Shown piece after piece: positions 1-7,598 of a stretch of DNA of 64,000 nucleotides (positions within the stretch are counted from its first letter, which is position 1; every line of letters starts with the position of its first letter). A program made the translations under genes and the position numbers. The stretch is from Bacteroidaceae bacterium. GTDB taxonomy: Bacteria; Bacteroidota; Bacteroidia; Bacteroidales; Bacteroidaceae. The stretch lies in contig JAFVTL010000045.1 of NCBI GenBank assembly GCA_017503235.1, positions 1 through 64,000 on the forward strand, in the 5' to 3' direction. The notes under the pieces are model-generated. The model was not told the origin of the DNA. It searched no databases and saw only the letters and a list, made by a program, of their open reading frames with translations.

Positions 1-195
1 CTGAAAGGCTATACTTTTAAATAGCCGCGGGTTTTCAAACCCGTGGAGACAAACGATTTCCCACCCCTATCTATCAGTCTGAAAGACTGAACCTCGTGAA
101 TGGAGAAAGTTCAGTCTTTCAGACTGATTTATGAGGAATGTCTTCATCCCCGGAGGCTTGAAAGCCCCCGGCTAATACTTTGTTCAACCTTTCAG
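1..195. repeat. Compound imperfect palindrome, REP-like
   Basis: The two halves of this stretch are imperfect reverse complements. The innermost arms are perfect 19-base inverted repeats at 73-91 and 110-128, and each arm also contains a small hairpin (CAGTC/GACTG). The middle modules (about 22-46 and 148-174) are GC-rich hairpins in opposite orientation, and the outer modules begin with CTGAAAGG at 1 and end with its complement at 195. No open frame fits. It resembles REP/BIME-type intergenic elements, but no REP-associated transposase gene is present in the window. The element may continue left of position 1. Confidence 0.6.
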
Positions 196-206
196 GTTGT
201 GATTCC

Positions 207-250
207 TAGTATGCCGTACCACGACCCGTAGTGTGCCGTACCACGACCCG
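207..250. repeat. Two tandem copies of a 22-bp unit
   Basis: Units at 207-228 and 229-250 differ at one base and share the core TGCCGTACCACGACCCG. They are followed to about 370 by a low-complexity stretch of iterated CTACTATAC/GCTGCATA-like words. No gene is visible. Confidence 0.6.
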
Positions 251-432
251 TAACTCGACGCACTACGAATCATCGAAACATTAGCTACTATACCGCTGCA
301 TACTAGCTACTTTACACTTGCATACTACCTACTATACAACCGCACATAAATCTATATACCGCTGCACATAGATCTATATTCTCATGTATCTATCCATATC
401 TTCCAACACCCTTTGACAGGACTACCAGCGCA

Positions 433-459
433 GGCCGCTCTTGGTGACCAAGTGCGGCC
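433..459. repeat. 27-bp near-perfect palindrome
   Basis: GGCCGC and GCGGCC enclose CTTGGT and ACCAAG around a central G, with only a T-T pair breaking each arm. It is followed by three copies of a CTGGTCGGAG-like word near 486, 509 and 530 and by the 12-bp palindrome GATATTAATATC at 517-528. It could be a hairpin or a protein-binding site. No gene overlaps it. Confidence 0.5.
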
Positions 460-580
460 GTTCCTGCTCGGTGGAAAGTACGCTCCTGGTCGGAGCATCG
501 TACTATACTGGTCGGAGGATATTAATATCTTGGTCAGAGCCCTTGAAATCTGTAAATATATTTATACCTGTTAACACAAA

Positions 581-672
581 CTGTCACTCAGAGCGAAGCG
601 AAGAGTCTCGTTAACATCCACTTTGTGCTTCCGAGCCCTTCACTACACTTCGTTTCGTTCAGGATGAATGAT
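581..672. repeat. Dispersed palindrome family A, copy 1
   Basis: The left arm (TGTCACTCAGAGCGAAGCG) and the right arm (CTTCGTTTCGTTCAGGATGA) are imperfect complements around a TTTGTGCTT-containing centre. Related copies lie at 6839-6931 and 12709-12790, all intergenic. Confidence 0.6.
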
Positions 673-1073
673 GTTGTACGTGGCAAATAATCTCTTCCCC
701 TTCCTTGTAAATAGATTATTCCCCCGTTTTCTTTTCTTTTTCGATTATTTTCGTTTATATTTGTACTGTCTTCACGCCGAAGCTTCTGCCTGAAGTAGCG
801 GGCGGTGGGGACGGACATATAGATAATGGCGTATTCTGTACGCTTTGGTTTTGACGGTTCGAAGTCCTGGAAAACTTAAAACTAATGTCAAAGACAAAGC
901 AACGAAGACGCACGTTGGGTATGTTTATAAACAACCTTGTTATGCTTGTAAGCCAATGGTATATCCATGCCATGGGTAATAGGCGTATACATGGGTGTAA
1001 TTTATTCATATCGGCGTGAAGTTCGAAGTTGCTCGTTTCGACATTAGTGGGCAACTTCCAGGACGCCTTGAAC

Positions 1074-1109
1074 CGTGAAGCGAGCGACGAGTGGGCTTCA
1101 CGTTTTTTA
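1074..1109 (+). terminator. Rho-independent terminator
   Basis: CGTGAAGC (1074-1081) pairs with GCTTCACG (1095-1102) and is followed directly by a run of six T. No protein gene ends just upstream, so it may end a small RNA whose nested stems can be drawn from about 1013 (GGCGT/ACGCC enclosing GAAGTTGC/GCAACTTC). Confidence 0.6.
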
Positions 1110-1184
1110 TTTATATGCCTGTAGCTTTCTCTTTATTTATATCCGCGATGCGAAGCCCTGTCGCACTTTAAAACTTAATTTATT

Positions 1185-1301
1185 ATGAACAAGACTTATG
1201 AAACTCCACAAGTCGAAGTAATCGAAGTGGAAGTGGAAAAGGGATTTGCTGTATCACCGGGCAATGACGGTGGTGGCACAAGCGGTGATGTGGACGTTTA
1301 A
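1185..1301 (+). CDS. 38-residue conserved-looking small peptide
   Basis: ATG at 1185 opens a 38-codon frame, beginning MNKTYETPQVEVIEVEVEKG and ending in a Gly/Asp-rich tail. It has no signal peptide or membrane segment. The first half alternates Val/Ile with Glu, compatible with a beta strand; the end (PGNDGGGTSGDVDV) looks flexible. Short peptides of this K-T-Y-x-x-P-x-V-x-V-(I/V)-E type are, from memory, common near surface-protein genes in Bacteroides and Prevotella, but I know no function for them. It lies 70 nt before the fimbrillin-like lipoprotein, separated by a strong hairpin (1314-1344), which suggests a leader role or co-transcription with partial termination. It is too short for most gene callers. 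The coding call rests on the clean start, composition and position. Confidence 0.6.
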   Translation: MNKTYETPQVEVIEVEVEKGFAVSPGNDGGGTSGDVDV

Positions 1302-1313
1302 TCCTCTGCTTTT

Positions 1314-1344
1314 ATACTGCCTGTCATTGGATGGCAGGCAGTAT
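1314..1344 (+). terminator. Hairpin between small peptide and lipoprotein genes
   Basis: ATACTGCCTG (1314-1323) and CAGGCAGTAT (1335-1344) form a perfect 10-bp stem with an 11-base loop. Only a weak T-rich tail follows, so it could be a partial terminator or attenuator rather than a full stop. Confidence 0.5.
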
Positions 1345-1371
1345 TTGTTGAATCTTATAAATCTTATAATC

Positions 1372-3921
1372 ATGAAAAACATAATCAAATATCTGTTCTT
1401 TATATTCCCGTTTTATATGGCTTCCTGTTCTTCTGAAGATTTGTACAATGAAGATGCTTTGCAGGAAGAAGGTGAAATAACTAAAATAGAAGCAACCGTA
1501 TCATCGTTTGATGCAGAGGACGCCGAATCGCGTATATCCATATCAATGGGTAATTGGCCTAATTTCGGTGATGTGCTTTGGGCGGAAGGTGATACCATCG
1601 GTATTTATCCTTCGAAGGGTGACCAGGTGTCTTTCCCCATAGTGGAAGGGGTAGGGACGAAGTTTTGTGAGTTTAACGGTGGCGGATGGGCCTTGAAGAC
1701 TTCTTCGTCCTATACCGCTTATACTCCTTTCAACCGCAATTATTATCAGTACATGAAGAATGATGCGCTTCCTGTGAGTATGCTCGGCCAGAAACAGGTG
1801 GGGAACAACAGTTCTGCCCATGTGGGTGCATACGACCTCCAGATAGCAACGGGTACAACACCGTCAAGCGGTAAAATCTCGTTTTCATTCCAGCATCAGG
1901 TTTCTTTTGTCCGTATGGATCTGACGGCTCCCAATGCTGCGACTTGGAAGTCCGTTACGTTGGAATCGAATGCCGCTTTTACCACCAATGCGACCATGAA
2001 CCTTTCGTCTGAAACTCCCTCTTTGACTGCTACGGCACAATCGAACAGTGTAACGTTGGAATTGGAGAATGTCAAGACAACAGCAGACAACCTTTCCATT
2101 GTAGCCTATATGATGTTGCTCCCTGTCAACTTTACCGGAAAAACACTGAATGTAAAACTGACGGATGTGGATGGCAATGTATATACCGCTCCGGCTACCA
2201 TTGCCAACAATAAATATAATTTCGGAGCTGCTTCTGCCCGCTGGATTAGTGCGGAGTTTGAAGAAAGTACCGGTTCGGAAGAAATTCCTTATGTAACTTT
2301 CTCGGCAGAAACGCAACAATCTTTGACTCTTGCTAATGCAAATATTGAATATTCTGTAAATGGTGGAGAATGGAAAATGTTGGGCTCCACAACGGTATGG
2401 TTTGGAGGTGGGTTAGGAAATTTACGCTTACGCGCCAAAGATAATTACGCTGGTACAGGCTCAAATCAAATCCGTTTCGGGAATGTAGCTCCTGTAGCAT
2501 GTACTGGAGATATACGTACATTGATTGACTATGAAGAATATGAAACGGTATATACTGGAAGTGCAAAATTCCAATCTCTGTTTAAATTCTGTTCTCAATT
2601 GATTTCCGCTCCTGTACTTCCTGCTACTACATTGGCTTATGCTTGTTATGAAGAAATGTTCTCAGGTTGTACAAGTTTGACCTCCGCTCCTGTACTTCCT
2701 GCTACTACATTGGCTTATGCTTGTTATAAAGAAATGTTTTATGGTTGTACAAGTTTGACCTCCGCTCCTGTACTTCCTGCAACTACTTTGGATTCTAATT
2801 GTTATTCGTACATGTTCTCAGGTTGTACCAGTTTGACAGAGGCTCCTGTCCTTCCTGCAACTACTTTGGATTATGATTGTTATTCGGGTATGTTCTTTAA
2901 TTGTACCAATTTGAAAGAAGCTCCTTCTCTTCCTGCCACTACTTTGGCAAGTTCTTGTTATTTGGGTATGTTCTCAGGTTGTACAAGTTTGACCTCCGCT
3001 CCTGTACTTCCTGCAACTACTTTGGATTATAATTGTTATTCGGGTATGTTCTTTAATTGTACCAATTTGAAAGAAGCTCCTGCGCTTCCTGCTACTGCAT
3101 TGGCAGGATATTGTTATGGAGGTATGTTCTCAGGTTGTACCAGTTTGAAAGAAGCTCCTGCGCTTCCTGCTACTGCATTGGTAGGATATTGTTATTCGGG
3201 TATGTTCCAAGATTGTACCAGCTTGGAAAAAGCTCCTGAACTCCCTGCTACTGTTTTAGCGGAAAGATGTTATGGAAGTATGTTTCAAGGTTGTACCAGT
3301 TTGGAAAAAGCTCCTGAACTCCCTGCCAAGGGATTGGCTTATGGTTGTTATAGTGGTTGGTCACTAGATTATCTAAATAATAATGGGGTTTCTTGGAGTT
3401 CTGCGGGGGGTATGTTCTCAGGTTGTACCAGTTTGACCGAAGCTCCCTCCCTTCCTTCAACGACTTTGGCCGAATATTGTTATTCTGGTATGTTCTCAGG
3501 TTGTACAAGTTTGACCTCAGCTCCAGAACTTCCTGCTACTGCTTTGGCAAGTTATTGTTATTCGGGTATGTTCCAAGGTTGTACAAGTTTGACCTCAGCT
3601 CCCGAGCTTCCTGCTACTATTTTGGCTGGTGGTTGTTATTCGTACATGTTCTTAGGTTGTACCAGTTTGGCTGAAACTCCCGTTCTTCCTGCCACTACTT
3701 TGGCAAGTTCTTGTTATTCGTACATGTTCCAAGGTTGTAGTAATTTGAATAAGGTTACTATGTTAGCCACAGATATTAGTGCATATAATTGCTTATACTA
3801 TTGGCTATATAATGTACCTTATTATACCGGTACATTTATCAAAGCAGCAGAAATGACAACCTTGCCAACAGGATCAAGTGGTATCCCGTCTGGTTGGACG
3901 GTTGAAGATTACGAAGAATAA
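1372..3921 (+). CDS. Fimbrillin-like lipoprotein with Cys-rich BspA/DUF285-like repeats
   Basis: 849 residues starting at ATG 1372; the frame is open further upstream, but this start gives a signal peptide with lipobox MASC (Cys19), so the protein should be an outer-membrane or surface lipoprotein. Residues about 30-330 resemble the fimbrillin-like domain of Bacteroidetes surface proteins (VLWAEGDTIGIYP, Tyr/Asn-rich strands). From about residue 403 there are 26-residue repeats of the form MFxGCTSLTxAPxLPATTLA.xCYxx, 13 full units plus partial first and last ones, each with two Cys. One unit carries an 18-residue insert rich in Asn, Ser and Trp. Such repeats resemble BspA/DUF285 leucine-rich-like repeats, often taken as adhesive. 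The ligand is unknown. The next gene starts 24 nt downstream. Confidence 0.8.
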   Translation: MKNIIKYLFFIFPFYMASCSSEDLYNEDALQEEGEITKIEATVSSFDAEDAESRISISMGNWPNFGDVLWAEGDTIGIYPSKGDQVSFPIVEGVGTKFCEFNGGGWALKTSSSYTAYTPFNRNYYQYMKNDALPVSMLGQKQVGNNSSAHVGAYDLQIATGTTPSSGKISFSFQHQVSFVRMDLTAPNAATWKSVTLESNAAFTTNATMNLSSETPSLTATAQSNSVTLELENVKTTADNLSIVAYMMLLPVNFTGKTLNVKLTDVDGNVYTAPATIANNKYNFGAASARWISAEFEESTGSEEIPYVTFSAETQQSLTLANANIEYSVNGGEWKMLGSTTVWFGGGLGNLRLRAKDNYAGTGSNQIRFGNVAPVACTGDIRTLIDYEEYETVYTGSAKFQSLFKFCSQLISAPVLPATTLAYACYEEMFSGCTSLTSAPVLPATTLAYACYKEMFYGCTSLTSAPVLPATTLDSNCYSYMFSGCTSLTEAPVLPATTLDYDCYSGMFFNCTNLKEAPSLPATTLASSCYLGMFSGCTSLTSAPVLPATTLDYNCYSGMFFNCTNLKEAPALPATALAGYCYGGMFSGCTSLKEAPALPATALVGYCYSGMFQDCTSLEKAPELPATVLAERCYGSMFQGCTSLEKAPELPAKGLAYGCYSGWSLDYLNNNGVSWSSAGGMFSGCTSLTEAPSLPSTTLAEYCYSGMFSGCTSLTSAPELPATALASYCYSGMFQGCTSLTSAPELPATILAGGCYSYMFLGCTSLAETPVLPATTLASSCYSYMFQGCSNLNKVTMLATDISAYNCLYYWLYNVPYYTGTFIKAAEMTTLPTGSSGIPSGWTVEDYEE
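2578..3801 (+). repeat. 78-bp tandem coding repeats
   Basis: Codon-aligned 78-bp units, with MF-starting units beginning at 2656 and the last, degenerate one at 3724. The first units are almost identical in DNA (around TCCGCTCCTGTACTTCCTGC), which favours slippage or recombination. One unit (from about 3280) is 132 bp because of a 54-bp in-frame insert. Confidence 0.85.
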
Positions 3922-3945
3922 AAAATACTTTAATAATTATGAAGT

Positions 3946-4758
3946 ATGAGAAATGTTTTTGCTACAGAAATCAATGGGCATATTGCTGATATGCTTTGTG
4001 AAAGTAAGGGGATGACTGGTTATGATATTAACAAAAGTACCATAATAGGTTCATTTATTTGTAAAAAGAATCATTGCACTAATGAAATATCGAAGGAGGA
4101 TATTTATCGTCAATTGTCATTGATAGATATGTTCTATTCCACCAATGTGTATCGGATGCGTCGTTTCGGATTGGAAGAAATTACGGATGAAATATACGAC
4201 TTATGCAAAGGTGCTGATGAAAAATATTCTCTTGGTGTATTGAGTGGAAAGTTGAATGCTACTCGACCTTTGCACCCCGATGTAAAAAGGCTGTTCACTC
4301 TTCTTTTTGGCTATATAGATGGTGTGAAAAATTCCAAGGCACCTTCCTTGCTTTCCAAATACTTCTATTTTGTGTCGCTTGTTTGTCCGGTAGATGGTTG
4401 GGGTTTTCCGATCTACGATAGTATTGTATGTGGAATGTTGCCTCGATTGCAAAAGAGATTGGGTATCAAACCACTCACTCCAAGTCAAAATATCAGTCAG
4501 TCAAATGTGAATTTTGACATTGATGTATATATCGATGGTCTGAAACGAGTGATTGATGTGTTGGAAGCAAACAATCCTACTTTGTGGAATACTTCCGGTA
4601 AGTTGAAATATGATTTGTTGGATTATTTCTTGTGGCATATAGGTAAAGCGGGAAAGGGTAGTTATGAATCCTTGATGACCAAAGCAGAATATGAAGATTA
4701 TCTTGCTACCAAGCAAATTCCTAAACGGATTAAAAAGTGGGTTGGAATTAAAATTTGA
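3946..4758 (+). CDS. Unrecognised 270-residue protein
   Basis: ATG at 3946 is 24 nt after the repeat lipoprotein, so the two are probably co-transcribed. There is no signal peptide or membrane segment; it looks cytoplasmic and mixed alpha/beta with several Cys in the first half. A motif at about residues 125-155 (SKYFYFVSLVCPVDGWGFPI then YDS) recalls the SKYLHF...FPIYDS segment of some uncharacterised bacterial proteins, but I cannot name a family. A Lys-rich C-terminus (KQIPKRIKKWVGIKI) ends the protein. An upstream ATG at 3939 is out of frame and soon stops. Function unknown. Confidence 0.7.
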   Translation: MRNVFATEINGHIADMLCESKGMTGYDINKSTIIGSFICKKNHCTNEISKEDIYRQLSLIDMFYSTNVYRMRRFGLEEITDEIYDLCKGADEKYSLGVLSGKLNATRPLHPDVKRLFTLLFGYIDGVKNSKAPSLLSKYFYFVSLVCPVDGWGFPIYDSIVCGMLPRLQKRLGIKPLTPSQNISQSNVNFDIDVYIDGLKRVIDVLEANNPTLWNTSGKLKYDLLDYFLWHIGKAGKGSYESLMTKAEYEDYLATKQIPKRIKKWVGIKI

Positions 4759-4798
4759 ATTCGTTGGCTGGAATGAAAATTAATAGCAATGAAAGAAC

Positions 4799-4828
4799 GG
4801 AAGCTATTATCTTTTTATAGTAGCTTCC
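4799..4828 (+). terminator. Hairpin downstream of the orphan gene
   Basis: GGAAGCTA pairs with TAGCTTCC around a T-rich loop. A second hairpin, GGGGCATGG/CCATGCCCC, lies at 4847-4870. Together they separate the plus-strand orphan from the convergent ygiQ gene. Neither has a strong T-run. Confidence 0.4.
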
Positions 4829-4997
4829 GTACTTTGTGTATAGAGAGGGGCATGGTTTTTCCCATGCCCCTTGTCTTGTATCAGTATGCTTCCATCAACC
4901 GCGGAAGCAATGAAAGTTCTAATGCAGTTTCTATCTTACAAAGAGTCTCGATAGAAAGGTTTTCTCTGCCCTTCAATATTTTTGAACTTTTCTCTCA

Positions 4998-6824
4998 TCA
5001 CCTCCCGTAAAGCTTGTCAATCAAGTCACTTCGGCCCATCCGTTTCAGCTCCTGGATGATGGCACGCCGTTCCTCGGGCTTGTACCAGAAGAAGAACATG
5101 CGCTGGGCAAGCTTCTCGCGTTGCGTCTTGGCGGAGAAGATGGGTTGCAGGGTGTAGGGATGGTAGCCTGTGTACCATGCCTCGGTGGCTACGGTCATCG
5201 GGGTGGGGGTGAAGTCCTGCACCTGCTCCAGGTGGAAGTCCAGGCGCTTGGTGATGACGGCCAGTTCGGCCATGTCCTCCGCCGTACAGCCCGGATGGCT
5301 GCTGATGAAGTAGGGGATGAGCTGCTGGCGCAGGTTCAGTTCCTTGTTGAGGCGGTCGAACGTCTTCTTGAATTCGTAGAACTGGGCGAACGGGGGCTTG
5401 CGCATGACGTGGAGCACCGCGTCGCTGGTATGCTCGGGGGCCACCTTCAGACGTCCGCTCACGTGCTTGGCTATCAGCTCACGGGTGTACTCACGGGCGG
5501 CACGGTTGATGGCCGGGTCCTTGCTTTCGTGTAGCAGGAGGTCGTAGCGCACACCGCTGCCGATGAAGCTCTTCTTGATGCCGGGAAGGGCATCGACGGC
5601 ATGATAGATGTCGAGCAACGGCCGGTGGTCGGTATTCAGATTGGGGCATACCTTGGGGTGGATGCACGAGGGCCGCTTGCACTTGCGGCACTTTGCCTCG
5701 TCCGTGCCGTGCATGGCGTACATGTTGGCACTGGGTCCTCCAAGGTCGGAGAGGTAGCCTTTGAAGTCGGGCATCTCGGTAATGGCCTTCACCTCGCGCA
5801 GGATGCTCTGCTTGCTGCGGCTCACGATGAACTTACCCTGGTGGGCGCTGATGGTGCAGAAGGCACAACCGCCGAAACAGCCGCGATGCAGGTTGACGGA
5901 GAACTTGATCATGTCAAAGGCCGGGATGCGTTTGCCCTTGTATTTAGGGTGGGGCAATCGGGTATAGGGAAGGTCGAACGAACGGTCGAGTTCGCCCTGT
6001 GTCATGGGCGGATAGGGCGGATTGACGACGACGACACTGTTGCCCGTGTGTTGCAGAATGCGTGCCGCCTCGTATTTGTTCGACTCCTCTTCGATGAAAC
6101 GGAAGTTCTCTGCTTCTTTCCGCTTGTCGTTCAGACAGTCTTCGTGCGAATGGAGCACGATGTCTTCCAGTTCATGCGGATAGGGTGGAATGGCTTGTCT
6201 GCCCCGTACGAGGTAGGCCGTCTGTGGTATGTCAAAGGGGATGAACGGCTGTTCCTTCATCCGCCGGCACAGCTCAGTGATGGGTTTCTCGCCCATGCCA
6301 TACACCAGGAGGTCGGCACCCGATTCTACCAGGATGCTCTTGCGCACCGTGTCCTGCCAGTAGTCGTAGTGGGTGAGGCGACGCAAGGAGGCTTCGATAC
6401 CACCGATGACCACCGGCACATCCGGCCAGAGCCTTTTCAGTGTCTGTGTATAGACGATGGTGGGGTATTCGGGACGCATGTCGTGCCGTCCGTCGGGGGT
6501 GTAGGCATCTTCGCTACGCAGGCGCTTGTTGGCGGTATATTTGTTCACCATCGAGTCCATGCATCCGGCCGATACGCCGAAGAACAGACGCGGACGCCCC
6601 AACTTCTTGAAGTCGCGCAGGTCGTCGCGCCAGTTGGGCTGGGGCACGATGGCCACCCGCAGTCCTTGCGCTTCGAGCAGGCGCCCGATGACGGCTGCAC
6701 CAAACGAGGGGTGGTCCACATACGCATCACCGCTGAACAGGATGACATCGAGTTCATCCCATCCGCGCAGCTCCATTTCCTTCTTGGTGGTGGGCAGCCA
6801 GTCGGTGAGTCTGTGTTCTTTCAT
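4998..6824 (-). CDS. ygiQ: YgiQ family radical SAM protein
   Basis: 608 residues. The N-terminal half (about 10-200) has the YgiQ pattern: FSGDAYVDHPSFGAA, VSAGCMDSMVNKYTANK and VIGGIEASLRRLTHYDYW. The radical SAM cluster motif CFGGCAFC places the [4Fe-4S] ligands at Cys316, Cys320 and Cys323 (CxxxCxxC). A later Cys-rich patch (CRKCKRPSCIHPKVC) could bind a second metal centre. A VAPEHTSDAVL segment is also typical of the family. The family is widespread but its reaction is not established. The ORF is preceded by dispersed palindrome A copy 2, so it is likely transcribed alone. Confidence 0.92.
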   Translation of the reverse strand: MKEHRLTDWLPTTKKEMELRGWDELDVILFSGDAYVDHPSFGAAVIGRLLEAQGLRVAIVPQPNWRDDLRDFKKLGRPRLFFGVSAGCMDSMVNKYTANKRLRSEDAYTPDGRHDMRPEYPTIVYTQTLKRLWPDVPVVIGGIEASLRRLTHYDYWQDTVRKSILVESGADLLVYGMGEKPITELCRRMKEQPFIPFDIPQTAYLVRGRQAIPPYPHELEDIVLHSHEDCLNDKRKEAENFRFIEEESNKYEAARILQHTGNSVVVVNPPYPPMTQGELDRSFDLPYTRLPHPKYKGKRIPAFDMIKFSVNLHRGCFGGCAFCTISAHQGKFIVSRSKQSILREVKAITEMPDFKGYLSDLGGPSANMYAMHGTDEAKCRKCKRPSCIHPKVCPNLNTDHRPLLDIYHAVDALPGIKKSFIGSGVRYDLLLHESKDPAINRAAREYTRELIAKHVSGRLKVAPEHTSDAVLHVMRKPPFAQFYEFKKTFDRLNKELNLRQQLIPYFISSHPGCTAEDMAELAVITKRLDFHLEQVQDFTPTPMTVATEAWYTGYHPYTLQPIFSAKTQREKLAQRMFFFWYKPEERRAIIQELKRMGRSDLIDKLYGR

Positions 6825-6838
6825 TGGTTTCCAAGTAA

Positions 6839-6931
6839 TTGTCGTTCAGAACGGAACGAAGTGCAGTGAGGAATCCCAGTAACATAAAAGTGGGTGTTCC
6901 CAAGATCCTTCGCTTCGCTCTGGATGACAGA
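6839..6931. repeat. Dispersed palindrome family A, copy 2
   Basis: TTGTCGTTCAGAACGGAACG on the left and TTCGCTTCGCTCTGGATGAC on the right are imperfect complements. It fills most of the gap between ygiQ and the next minus-strand gene. Confidence 0.6.
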
Positions 6932-6936
6932 TGGTA

Positions 6937-7293
6937 TTAATTGATGCTCTCAGCTTCTTCGTTTTCAACACATTTTTCCGTTTCCTTCTCCCACTTGATG
7001 TAGAGCAATACGAGCTGATGAAGCCCGAACGCCTTCATGTTGTTGTGGTAAATCACGTCGATGCAGAGGTCGAGCAGGTCCTTGCAATTGCCTTCGGCCG
7101 ATGCGATGAGCGAACGGATGTTCAGTTTCAGCTTGTCCAGCACTTGTTCGTCTACGATGCCGTTGCTGTCTATCAGATGCTGGAACAGTGAATATTTCTG
7201 TATGGTCAACAGGTTCTCTTCTGAAATGTCCATGTTTCGGGTTCCCGAAGCGTTTGTCTGAATGGTGTACATATGAGTCTGTATGTTTTTCAT
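6937..7293 (-). CDS. Unrecognised 118-residue protein
   Basis: A small, probably cytoplasmic and mainly helical protein with no signal peptide. The middle (HLIDSNGIVDEQVLDKLKLN) reads as amphipathic helices and the C-terminus is acidic (ETEKCVENEEAESIN). I do not recognise the family. It lies just upstream of ygiQ on the same strand, with a palindromic repeat between them. ATG 7293 is used; later Met codons at residues 8 and 21 are possible starts. Confidence that it is coding comes from its length and ordinary composition. Confidence 0.55.
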   Translation of the reverse strand: MKNIQTHMYTIQTNASGTRNMDISEENLLTIQKYSLFQHLIDSNGIVDEQVLDKLKLNIRSLIASAEGNCKDLLDLCIDVIYHNNMKAFGLHQLVLLYIKWEKETEKCVENEEAESIN

Positions 7294-7359
7294 TTAAAAG
7301 ACAAAGGTAGAAGATTTTGGATAAACTTCTACCTTTGAACATGATTTTCTTTCTTTTTA

Positions 7360-7588
7360 AAAGTAGTTATCAGCCCTTCGGGCTTAGGAGTTAGAGAAGT
7401 TATCACTCCGCTTCGCTCCGTTAGTAGTTAAAGGAGTTAAAGGTAGATATAGCTTCGCTCGTCCTTCGGGCAAGGAGATAAATGCCAATAGTCTTGTTTA
7501 TGAAGACATACACTAAATGTATTGGCCTTTATCTCCCTTTATCTCCTCTAATTTCTTTAACTCCTTAAGGACAAGGTGCACCTTGTCC
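7360..7588. repeat. Dispersed palindrome family C, copy 1, plus 20-bp perfect palindrome
   Basis: This 305-bp gene-free gap holds nested inverted repeats: AAGGAGATAAATGCCAATA (7472-7490) against TATTGGCCTTTATCTCC, and AAGGAGTTAAAG (7430-7441) against CTTTAACTCCTT. A homologous copy is at 49620-49750. Next to it, 7569-7588 reads GGACAAGGTGCACCTTGTCC, a perfect palindrome 11 nt beyond the stop codon of the acyl-CoA ligase. It could end that transcript, although no T-run follows. Confidence 0.6.
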
Positions 7589-7598
7589 ATACTCACCC

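Noticed and set aside
755..1054. 99-codon minus-strand frame
   Set aside because: Low-quality composition in a region full of repeats, with no start context and no recognisable sequence.
2578..3801. CRISPR-like array
   Set aside because: The periodic 78-bp pattern is contiguous and codon-aligned coding repeat without spacers, and no cas genes are present.
4789..5010. 73-codon plus-strand frame
   Set aside because: It spans two hairpins and overlaps the end of ygiQ; no sign of protein constraint.
5601..6869. 422-codon plus-strand frame
   Set aside because: It lies opposite ygiQ, whose domains and motifs are clear; the frame is an antisense shadow with Val/Gly/His-rich composition.
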